NCBI RefSeq assembly: GCF_003315205.1
Contig: NZ_QNRR01000014.1
Location: 1-64,000, forward strand
Length of the DNA stretch: 64,000 bases
Source: Roseimicrobium gellanilyticum
GTDB lineage: Bacteria; Verrucomicrobiota; Verrucomicrobiia; Verrucomicrobiales; Verrucomicrobiaceae
Direction of reading: 5' to 3'
Below the pieces are notes generated by a model that did not search any database, was not told where the DNA came from, and saw only the letters and a program-made list of their open reading frames with translations. A program made the position numbers and the translations under genes. Shown piece by piece: positions 8,831-16,204 of the stretch (positions are counted from its first letter, which is position 1; the number at the start of each line of letters is the position of its first letter).

Positions 8831-8867
8831 GCTTTGAAGAGGCCCTTCAAGCTGCGCCTCACCCAAC

Positions 8868-9389
8868 CTACTGGGCAATGCGATAGCGCTTGCGCTTGCG
8901 GTACAAGGTCGCGGCGTCGATGCCGAGCACCTCCGCGGCCTCCGCCAGGGATTGAGTGCTCTCCACGATGCGGCGGATGTGCTCCTGCTCCAGGGACTTG
9001 ATGCTGATGCGGGCACCCGGCACCACCTGTTCGCCATTCATCCCGGGGGAATCATGGCCGTTGTGTTCGGGTTGCCCCAGATCTTCACTCATGGAGATGA
9101 GGTTGCCCATGAATTCATCGACCGGCGTATCGTCTTCGCAGGTTGCAAATGGCACAACCCTCAGGTCGGGGCGCGTGTGCGCCACCTCCTTCAGGACATT
9201 GCGGGTGGATTCAGGGACGTCATTGTTGGCGGGTACATGCCAGAGGGCCAGGTCATACGGCTCGTGCAACGCGGTGGACAGGGCTTCATGACTGCCTGCC
9301 ACAATGGTGGCGCGGTGTCCGGCCGCCTGCGCCGCTTGCGAAGCCGCATGGTGACTTCTGGCATCATCATCGATGATGAGAATGTTCAT
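8868..9389 (-). CDS. Fis-type regulator with degenerate receiver domain
   Basis: The 173-residue protein has an N-terminal response-regulator receiver fold (MNILIIDDDARSHHAASQAA) and a C-terminal Fis-type helix-turn-helix (EAAEVLGIDAATLYRKRKRY), like the ends of NtrC-family activators. The central AAA+ sigma-54 activation domain is missing. In the receiver, the acidic pair is kept but the phospho-accepting position reads DLALWH instead of DL-x-L-x-D, so an aspartate is replaced by histidine and the usual phosphorylation is unlikely. A good ribosome site (AGGAAAACCTCATG) precedes the start. No histidine kinase gene is nearby. It probably binds DNA constitutively or responds to something other than phosphorylation. 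Confidence 0.8.
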   Translation of the reverse strand: MNILIIDDDARSHHAASQAAQAAGHRATIVAGSHEALSTALHEPYDLALWHVPANNDVPESTRNVLKEVAHTRPDLRVVPFATCEDDTPVDEFMGNLISMSEDLGQPEHNGHDSPGMNGEQVVPGARISIKSLEQEHIRRIVESTQSLAEAAEVLGIDAATLYRKRKRYRIAQ

Positions 9390-9550
9390 GAGGTTTTCCT
9401 CCGCCGCATATCAGGGATGCGGCAATTGATGTTGTGTTCCCCTTTTGGTTCAGTGTTTTCACAACGCCACCGGCACGAGCCTCAGGGGGTTGATGAGGAG
9501 CGTGCCGTGGGCAGCATGCCAGGCATTGCGGGATACCTGCACGGCAGGTT

Positions 9551-9712
9551 TCAATAGTGCGTGTTTTGATCCGCCTTCTGCTCGATCTTCGAGCCCAGCT
9601 TTTCCACGTCACTGCCGAAGCCCTTGACCGTCTTGCAACTGCTCAGCGCGCCGCTCATGGCCACAGCAACAGATGCAAGGAGTGCAAATTGAAGAAGAGT
9701 TTTCGCTTTCAT
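9551..9712 (-). CDS. Entericidin-like small lipoprotein
   Basis: From the ATG at 9712 the product has 53 residues: a signal peptide, a lipobox ending in Cys26 (ALSSC) and a short charged amphipathic tail (VEKLGSKIEQKADQ). This matches the entericidin A/B family of tiny envelope lipoproteins, which are often stress-induced. The frame extends upstream to 9781 but lacks family similarity there. It is separated by about 160 bases from the regulator gene on the same strand. Confidence 0.8.
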   Translation of the reverse strand: MKAKTLLQFALLASVAVAMSGALSSCKTVKGFGSDVEKLGSKIEQKADQNTHY

Positions 9713-9908
9713 GTCAGGTGATATTGGTTTGGACACCCCTGTAAAGCGCATGACTCCTGCCAATTGGGTTGCATTTCGCACAATTCACTGGTTGTGAGCC
9801 AGTTGTGCACCCAGCGAATCAAGGCAAAGGCGCACAATCCAATGCAAAATGCATCGGGATCACCCCTGTCATTCAGGCGTTCTGCACGAGATGATGCACG
9901 GCACCGTG

Positions 9909-10724
9909 CTACACGCGGATCATGTCCTTCACCACTTGGAACCAAAGGTAGAAACACCCGCGCCAGGAGTAGCGGAAGTGATCGGCCCCTTCACGAATGA
10001 TGACACCCGCAGTGAGGTTGTGATTGATCTGCTCGCTCAGGTCGGTTTCCAGCGTGGTGTGCAGTGTGTCAGGATCCTGCGTGGCGATTGCCTCGGGCTT
10101 CACGCCATGCTTCTCCAGGAAGCTGTCATGAGCCACCAGCATTTCGTCAAAGGTCTCAGCGCTGTCGCAACGCTGCAGCCTCTGCTGCGGTGCGAGTTTC
10201 ATGGTAAAGCTAAAAGGATAGTTCGTAGTCACGAAGGTCATGCCCTCCTTCGTGCGCGAGGTGAGGCTCGCATGGGAAAAGACAAAGCCCTCCTGTTGAG
10301 CCACGCTCACCGTCGCCTGCAGCTTCTTGGCGCTGTGGTAGAAGATACGAACAAAATGATCCGTGGCCTCCCACTTCCATCCGGCATCATCCGCCTTATC
10401 GAAGCCGGACTCCTCCACCTCCGTGGTGATGAGATCCAAATCCGGGAAGATTTCCCGTGAGGGAGGGAAGCGATGACGAACCTCGCTGTGAAGGGGAAAA
10501 CGCAGTTTCCGCACACGACCCACAATCTCCACCCAAGGAAAGAGCACCCAGAGAGAGAGCGCAAATCCACCCCAAAGGTGGCTGTTCCCTGCCAGGAAAT
10601 ACCCACCCAAATAGGTGGAAACAAGCACAGCCAGCCAGCCCAGTTTGGCGAGCCAGCGATTGTTGAACGTGCGGCACGCGTACGCGAACACCAGCAGTCC
10701 GATGATAATCAGCACTTTTGACAT
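9909..10724 (-). CDS. Hypothetical membrane-anchored protein
   Basis: The product from the ATG at 10724 has 271 residues. Two or three membrane helices occupy the first 75 residues, followed by a soluble domain of about 190 residues rich in beta strands (HFVRIFYHSAKKLQATVSVA). No catalytic motif or known family is visible. The reading frame continues upstream to 10820, but the start at 10724 places the first membrane helix at the N-terminus. It is divergent from the DUF5069 gene. Confidence 0.6.
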   Translation of the reverse strand: MSKVLIIIGLLVFAYACRTFNNRWLAKLGWLAVLVSTYLGGYFLAGNSHLWGGFALSLWVLFPWVEIVGRVRKLRFPLHSEVRHRFPPSREIFPDLDLITTEVEESGFDKADDAGWKWEATDHFVRIFYHSAKKLQATVSVAQQEGFVFSHASLTSRTKEGMTFVTTNYPFSFTMKLAPQQRLQRCDSAETFDEMLVAHDSFLEKHGVKPEAIATQDPDTLHTTLETDLSEQINHNLTAGVIIREGADHFRYSWRGCFYLWFQVVKDMIRV

Positions 10725-10891
10725 GGACGTATGGGGACTTTTTGAATCGGACAGACAACCAATGCACGAAATATGCAAATTGCAAACCCTCATCGGGCGG
10801 GCACTGGCGTATGACCTCAATGATCATGCGTTTGTCCCCGCCCCCTTGGACGCGTTCACTACGCATGGAAAGTTGAATCTGTTCCTCATCT

Positions 10892-11344
10892 ATGAACTTC
10901 TCCGCACCCGATCTTTCACAGCATCCACCTCGCAGCGTTCGCATCCGCTTGGGTGGGTATGTCATCCTCCCACGCATGCTCGACAAATGTCGTGCTGAGA
11001 TCAAAGGCACCCAAGGTCCCTATCACTATGCCTGTCCCATCGACCAGCGCTTCCTCCAGTTCACCGGCGTTGATGCCGAGGCGTTGAAAGCTGAAGTCTC
11101 CAAGGGCCTGGGCGATGGTGAACTCCTGGCGTGGATTCAGAAGAATGGAAAAACTCCACGCTCCGATTGGGAGATCCATCACTGGAGCGCGCATCAAGAA
11201 GCCACCGCTCCTGGAGCCTTCGAATCGCGCGAGTTTGTGAACGAGCAAATCAAGTCCGCGGGGCTCGACAAGCGCAGCGATCTGGCAACCTGGTTTGACT
11301 GGCTGGATGCAGATGACTTCGTGAGCTACGGCGGCAAGGCATAA
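10892..11344 (+). CDS. DUF5069 family protein
   Basis: A 150-residue soluble protein with the hallmarks of DUF5069: an early VILPRMLDKCRAEIKG segment, the YHYACPIDQRFLQFTGVD segment, and later a conserved tryptophan-rich part (SDWEIHHWSAH) and DLATWFDWLDADD near the end. The family is common in Verrucomicrobia and Planctomycetes and has no known function. A bidirectional terminator follows directly. Confidence 0.85.
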   Translation: MNFSAPDLSQHPPRSVRIRLGGYVILPRMLDKCRAEIKGTQGPYHYACPIDQRFLQFTGVDAEALKAEVSKGLGDGELLAWIQKNGKTPRSDWEIHHWSAHQEATAPGAFESREFVNEQIKSAGLDKRSDLATWFDWLDADDFVSYGGKA

Positions 11345-11373
11345 CGAAGCCCTTCTCATCTGCTTCGAACAAC

Positions 11374-11408
11374 AAATCCGTGCAGCACTTCAGCGCTGCA
11401 CGGATTTT
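11374..11408. terminator. Bidirectional intrinsic terminator
   Basis: A perfect 13-bp stem (AAATCCGTGCAGC and its complement) with an eight-base loop sits between the DUF5069 gene and the convergent His-rich gene. The A/T bases at its foot give a short T-run on either strand, so it can serve both genes. Confidence 0.65.
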
Positions 11409-11444
11409 GCATATTCACCAGCGGTGATTCGGATGGCAAAGGGA

Positions 11445-11747
11445 TCAATGATGGCCCGGGCAGTACCAGTGGGCGTGGCCATCGCACCAGACGTGACCGT
11501 GATGATGGCAGTGCTGGCCGCAGAATCGCGTGCCGCAGATGTGGTCACCGCCGCCACCATGGCCACGACCACGACCACGGCGACCCATGGGGTCCGGCGT
11601 TGTGTTGGATGGCGTGCTGGAGGCAATGCCTGTGGTCTTGTCCTGCTGCTGTGCTGTGATGGGCTCTGACGGCAGCGACACTGCCGCCCACATGGTGCCG
11701 CCTGCGGTGAGCAGCAGTGCGGCGGAGATGACGAATAGTTTTTTCAT
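11445..11747 (-). CDS. Exported His/Gly/Cys-rich protein
   Basis: A 100-residue protein with a clear signal peptide (about residues 1-21) and a linker rich in Ser, Thr and Pro. The C-terminal tail of about 45 residues alternates Gly, Arg, His, Cys and Trp (GHGGGGDHICGTRFCGQHCHHH). The spacing of His and Cys suggests binding of Cu, Zn or Ni in the periplasm or outside the cell. No enzyme fold is apparent. A second His-rich exported protein is encoded just upstream on the same strand, so the two may work together in metal storage or buffering. Confidence 0.6.
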   Translation of the reverse strand: MKKLFVISAALLLTAGGTMWAAVSLPSEPITAQQQDKTTGIASSTPSNTTPDPMGRRGRGRGHGGGGDHICGTRFCGQHCHHHGHVWCDGHAHWYCPGHH

Positions 11748-11804
11748 GGGATGGTGCTTCGTTAAAGGCGTGGAACCGACAACTGTGTCGCCGCCAAATG
11801 GCGC

Positions 11805-12116
11805 TTACCTGCGGATGAACACATATCCGATGCCGGGGATGTAGACCTGCACGCCACCATGACTGTGATGATGATGGCCATGACCGTGACCGTTGTGTCC
11901 GCCATAATGATGACCGTGTCCGCTACCTCCATGTCCGCCATGGCCACCATGACCATGACCTCCGTGATTGTGGCCTCCATGGTTGTGACCATGTCCTCCG
12001 TGGTTGTGACCTCCATGATTGTGGCCATGACCATGACCGTGATCGAGAGCGGACGCTGTGGTCGGTACAAATGTCAGAGCTGCGGCTGCGACAAGGGATG
12101 TGAACAGAAATTTCAT
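11805..12116 (-). CDS. Exported His-Gly repeat protein
   Basis: From the ATG at 12116 the product has 103 residues: a signal peptide cleaved near residue 25 (TTASA), then about 60 residues built almost only of His, Gly and Asn in a GHNHGG-type repeat, and a hydrophobic end (VQVYIPGIGYVFIRR) common in small exported verrucomicrobial proteins. The repeat should bind several divalent metal ions. The in-frame stretch up to 12275 is not signal-peptide-like and was excluded. The neighbouring downstream gene encodes another His-rich exported protein. Confidence 0.65.
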   Translation of the reverse strand: MKFLFTSLVAAAALTFVPTTASALDHGHGHGHNHGGHNHGGHGHNHGGHNHGGHGHGGHGGHGGSGHGHHYGGHNGHGHGHHHHSHGGVQVYIPGIGYVFIRR

Positions 12117-12337
12117 TGGGGTTTGGGATGTTTTCCTTGGCTGCACTCTTGTGATAACTGCAGCCACATCCTTCGACGGAGCCCCCTTTTCCTTATTCAT
12201 GCAGGCGCCATTATTTTTTTGGAAGCACGCATAGCGCCCCATCCCACGCGCGCGCGAATGGAGAGGGTGGAGCAACGCACGCAGCAGGGTTCCGAATCAG
12301 CAACAAAGCCCCCGTTCACCGCACACTTGTGCAGTCA

Positions 12338-13774
12338 TCAGGCCAGCATCCCGCGCACCACATTGCCCGGTTGACCGGCCAGGATGGTCTCATTCCGTGA
12401 GCCGCGCTTGTAGGCCAGTTTCTCCGCATTGAGTCCCATCAAATGCAACACGGTGGTGAGATAGTCATGATGATACACCACATCCGTCTGCGCAAAGAGG
12501 CCAAAGTCATCCGTGCTACCATGCACGTGGCCACGCTTCACACCGCCACCAGCCATCCAGATGCTGAAGCCATCCGTGTTATGATCGCGACCAGGCTTGC
12601 CCTTGCCGCGCCCTTGAATCACTGGCAGGCGTCCCATTTCCCCACCCCAATACACCAGGGTGCTGTCCAGCATGCCGCGTGACTTCAGATCGGTAACGAG
12701 GGCCGCGCTGGGCTGGTCCGCCGCGGCACACTTCCTCTGCAATGCTTCGAAGATGTTCTCATGCATGTCCCAGGAGTAGTCCCAGATCTGCACAAATCTC
12801 ACACCTCGCTCCACCAGCCGTCGCGCAATGACGCATGCTTCGCCGAGGCGGCGCGTGCGATCATTGTCCAGACCGTACAGCGCACGCGTGGCCGCGGTTT
12901 CCTTCTTCAAGTCAAACACCTCGCGCGCGGCGATCTGCATGCGGGCGGCCAGTTCGTAGCTCGCCATGCGAGCCTGCAGGTCATGCTCACCGGGGAATTG
13001 TTCAAGATGCCGGCGGTTCAGCGATTCCAAAAGGTTGAGCTGCAGATCCTGCGGTGCGCCCTTCAGGTACGCGGGCGGATCCAGGTTCATGATGCGCGGC
13101 TCCTGCTCGCGTACGTGTGTTCCCTGGAACATTGATGGCAGCAGCCCGCTCGCCCAGAAAGGTGAGCCCGGAGGATTCTTCCCCACCACCAGAGCCACGA
13201 AGGCCGGCAGGTTCTGATTCTCACTGCCGAGACCATAGGTGAGCCAGCTGCCCAGTGCAGGGCGACCGTTGAGGCCGCTGCCGGTATCCATGGCACGCAT
13301 GCCAGCCACATGGTTGCGGATGCCCTTGAGATTCATCGAGCGCACCATGCAAATGTCATCCGCAATGGCCGCCGTGTGCGGCACAAGCTCGCTCAGCTCC
13401 ATTCCGCACTCACCGTGCTTCTTGAATTCAAAGGGACTCGCCATCACCTCACGTGAAGCGCCGCCGGCGTTGTCAAATTTGATCTCCCCTCCGGGGAAGA
13501 GTTTGCCGTCATACTTCTTCAGCAGCGGCTTCGGGTCGAACATGTCGATGTGGCTCGGACCGCCTCCCATGAAAAGCGAGATCATCGCCTTCGCCCTGGG
13601 GGCGTGATGAGGAGCCTTGGGCAGATTGTCATACACCGCGCGCTCCAGCAGGGGCTTCTCAGGATTCACCGCCGCGAGCACACCGTCATCCTTCAGCAAG
13701 CTCATGAACCCCAGCGCGCCGAGGTTCATGGCGCTGCTGCTCAAAAAGTGACGTCGGGAAAAACAATCTGACAT
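12338..13774 (-). CDS. DUF1501 protein, Tat-exported
   Basis: The 478-residue product starts with a twin-arginine signal (SRRHFL) and shows the DUF1501 fold, related to alkaline-phosphatase/sulfatase proteins: SLFMGGGPSHIDMFDPK near residue 65, the ICMVRSMN segment in the middle and TLVYWGGEMGRLPVIQ with GRDHN in the C-terminal third. Such proteins are abundant in Planctomycetes and Verrucomicrobia and normally sit next to a DUF1549/DUF1553 partner. Here the partner gene is about 2.4 kb away, with a beta-helix gene and an exbD gene between. The true substrate is unknown. Confidence 0.88.
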   Translation of the reverse strand: MSDCFSRRHFLSSSAMNLGALGFMSLLKDDGVLAAVNPEKPLLERAVYDNLPKAPHHAPRAKAMISLFMGGGPSHIDMFDPKPLLKKYDGKLFPGGEIKFDNAGGASREVMASPFEFKKHGECGMELSELVPHTAAIADDICMVRSMNLKGIRNHVAGMRAMDTGSGLNGRPALGSWLTYGLGSENQNLPAFVALVVGKNPPGSPFWASGLLPSMFQGTHVREQEPRIMNLDPPAYLKGAPQDLQLNLLESLNRRHLEQFPGEHDLQARMASYELAARMQIAAREVFDLKKETAATRALYGLDNDRTRRLGEACVIARRLVERGVRFVQIWDYSWDMHENIFEALQRKCAAADQPSAALVTDLKSRGMLDSTLVYWGGEMGRLPVIQGRGKGKPGRDHNTDGFSIWMAGGGVKRGHVHGSTDDFGLFAQTDVVYHHDYLTTVLHLMGLNAEKLAYKRGSRNETILAGQPGNVVRGMLA

Positions 13775-13952
13775 GACCCGCACATTACGCCGGTTGTCAG
13801 GGTGTTCTGTCTCCTGCTGAACAAGAGTGGTCCTGTAAAGTACGCGGCATGAAATGGAACATGACCGAATCGCGTATTTTTGTGCCGTCTGAAGCGTGAC
13901 AATCCATCTGTGGCACCGGCGGCTCCCCCCTCTTCCTCACGGCTGATTGTTC

Positions 13953-15578
13953 ATGCACAAACCTTCCTCACTCCTTCCCATTGCCCTGCTTGCCATTGTC
14001 TTGGCAGCAGGCAGCCTCGCCGCTTCGGATACTGGACCCGCGAAGACTCCGATTCCCGCCAACCCACGGGTTAATGTGAAGGACTTCGGCGCGAAGGGAG
14101 ATTGCCGCCGCGTGACGGACGGCACCGTGACTCGAGGGTCGAAGGTCTTCCTCTCCGCGACTGCCAACTTCACCAAGGAGGACATCGGCCAGCCCATCTA
14201 CGTACTGGAAGCATCCTCGCAGACCGTCAAAGATCTGGGTGAAGTCTTCGGATCGCCGCTGACCAGCAAGATTGTCTCTATAGTTGATTCCAGTACAGTC
14301 ATCCTCGCGGACGAAGCGAAGCAGAATGTTTCCAACGCCAAGACATGCTTCGGCACGGACGATTCCCAGGCGATTCAGAAGGCCATCGATTCACTCACGG
14401 AAACCGGAGGCACAGTGTATTTCCCGCCCGGCCTCTATCGGGTCACTTATCAAGGCGGGCCGGGCCTCAATGTGGCGGCGTCAAACATCCGCCTATGCGG
14501 CTCTGGAACCGCCAGCGCCATCTTCAACTCCTCCGTGCTGTTCAAGGCGAAGATGAAAGACGGTAAAATCATCACGGAACAGGGTGGTGTGCCCGCACTT
14601 TACGTGGGAAACCCCAAAAAGGAGGTGAAGAACGTGGAGGTGGATCACCTGTGGCTGGGCGACAACGGTCAAAACTATGACTACCGCGAGTGGGGCGCTC
14701 ATGGCTGGGGAGTGCTGGGATGCACCGGGAAGATTGATGATGTCCACTTCCATGACCTCACCATCGAGACTGCCTTCCTCTGTGGTGTGAACATGGACTC
14801 CGTGACCGATGGATTCTCCATCCACCACGTGACTGTGCTCAGTTCGGGCGAGCATGGCATGTACATTGCCGGCACTGGCTCCAACGGCGACGTGCGTGAC
14901 AATCGCATCCTCGGCACGACACGTGCCATGCGGCAGGGCATCGCGGTGAAAAAGAAGCGCCACCTGCGCATAACCCACAACGAGATCGCCAATGTCGATT
15001 TCCAAGGCATCTGCATCGTCGGTGACATCGAGGATCACAAGTCACACGATGTGGTGATCTCGGAGAACTGGCTCCATGATCTCTCCACGTGGCACACCGA
15101 GGGCATTGTTGTTTCGAACGCTGAGGACGTAGTGATTCAATCCAACGTGATCGAAGACACAAGTTGGATAGGCATCAGCCTGCGCACCACGAACACCTCA
15201 GTCTCCAAAGTCACCATCAAAGACAACCGCATCACACGTGCCGGACAGATGAATCCCTGCTTTGCCATCGCCGTGCAATACCTGCCCCCGGCTGCTGCCA
15301 AACCCGAAGATCCGTGGCCGGGTGGAATCCGCGACCTCGTGGTGGAGGACAACCACATCTCCGATTGCCCCAGTGGCATTTCCTTCTCCAATGTCGGTGG
15401 AAGGAACATTATACGAGGCAACCGCGTCGAACGCGAGCACGACATCGCCTCCGGCGTCTCTTACAAAGTTGGGGCCCTTCCTGGCGCTACCGTCGAGATG
15501 AACGGGAACACAAGCACGAACTACAAGCAATCCGCCATCTCTCCGGCGGTGACGAGTCGTGACAATTCGCTGAAATAA
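13953..15578 (+). CDS. Exported right-handed beta-helix (pectate-lyase-like) protein
   Basis: A 541-residue protein with a signal peptide followed by the Pectate_lyase_3 start motif VNVKDFGAKGD. Then come many parallel-beta-helix coils with repeated asparagine positions (ENWLHDLS, QSNVIEDTS, KDNRITRAG, EDNHISDC), as in NosD and polygalacturonase-like proteins. It probably binds or cleaves a polysaccharide outside the cytoplasm; the catalytic residues cannot be assigned from sequence alone. The gene lies on the opposite strand to its neighbours and may have been inserted between the DUF1501 and DUF1549 genes. Confidence 0.82.
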   Translation: MHKPSSLLPIALLAIVLAAGSLAASDTGPAKTPIPANPRVNVKDFGAKGDCRRVTDGTVTRGSKVFLSATANFTKEDIGQPIYVLEASSQTVKDLGEVFGSPLTSKIVSIVDSSTVILADEAKQNVSNAKTCFGTDDSQAIQKAIDSLTETGGTVYFPPGLYRVTYQGGPGLNVAASNIRLCGSGTASAIFNSSVLFKAKMKDGKIITEQGGVPALYVGNPKKEVKNVEVDHLWLGDNGQNYDYREWGAHGWGVLGCTGKIDDVHFHDLTIETAFLCGVNMDSVTDGFSIHHVTVLSSGEHGMYIAGTGSNGDVRDNRILGTTRAMRQGIAVKKKRHLRITHNEIANVDFQGICIVGDIEDHKSHDVVISENWLHDLSTWHTEGIVVSNAEDVVIQSNVIEDTSWIGISLRTTNTSVSKVTIKDNRITRAGQMNPCFAIAVQYLPPAAAKPEDPWPGGIRDLVVEDNHISDCPSGISFSNVGGRNIIRGNRVEREHDIASGVSYKVGALPGATVEMNGNTSTNYKQSAISPAVTSRDNSLK

Positions 15579-15623
15579 GAAAGGACTTCAGCTCTCCCTC
15601 GCGTCGCGTCTCTCGCAAGGCTC

Positions 15624-16073
15624 TCACTCCTCGCCCACCGCAAACGTCACGTTCGCGAGCTTCGCTTTGGACATCGCATTCATCACATCGATGATGCGCT
15701 CATAGGAAGCCTGTTCCTCAGCGCGAATGGTCACGAGCACCTTGTCCCCGCGCGCTACCGCGTCCGCAGAGATGCGCTGGAGGGCGGCAGTGAACAGAGG
15801 CATCGCCTTCTGTCCGACGGCGTCGTATTGCTCCTCGTTCATCATCACCATACCGTCCTCCGCAATCACGACGTCCAGCTCGGTGGGCGGCAGCGCGGGA
15901 CGCTCACCCACGATAGGGCCAGGGGCCGGAAGACCGAAGGAGAGATGCCGCTCCATCTTCACGGAGTTCGCCATCACCATGAAGAACAGCATGATGACAA
16001 ACACCACATCGATCATCGGAGCGATTTGAAAACCCACATTGACCGGCTCGGAGGAGATGGCAGAGGACTTCAT
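15624..16073 (-). CDS. ExbD/TolR-family biopolymer transport protein
   Basis: The 149-residue product has a short cytoplasmic N-terminus, one membrane helix with the key aspartate (QIAPMIDVVFVIMLFFMV) and a periplasmic domain ending in the usual ExbD pattern (ASYERIIDVMNAMSKA). ExbD works with ExbB and TonB to use the proton gradient at the outer membrane. No ExbB or TonB gene is adjacent, so it must pair with partners encoded elsewhere. The ATG at 16073 gives the family start; the frame is open further upstream. Confidence 0.87.
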   Translation of the reverse strand: MKSSAISSEPVNVGFQIAPMIDVVFVIMLFFMVMANSVKMERHLSFGLPAPGPIVGERPALPPTELDVVIAEDGMVMMNEEQYDAVGQKAMPLFTAALQRISADAVARGDKVLVTIRAEEQASYERIIDVMNAMSKAKLANVTFAVGEE

Positions 16074-16204
16074 GCTGTGATTACGCCATGGAACTGCAGT
16101 CCGTGTCGAGCACAATCTGCGTGCGCCACCCGTGTGCTATTTTAGAGGAGAAAGCGGAGTCGTCGTTACCCAGGTTTTCAACGGGTCTGAATAGATCAGC
16201 CAAC

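Noticed and set aside
11860-12060. Regular short DNA repeats that could suggest a CRISPR or satellite array
   Set aside because: The periodicity follows His/Gly codons of an exported protein; there are no unique spacers and no cas genes.
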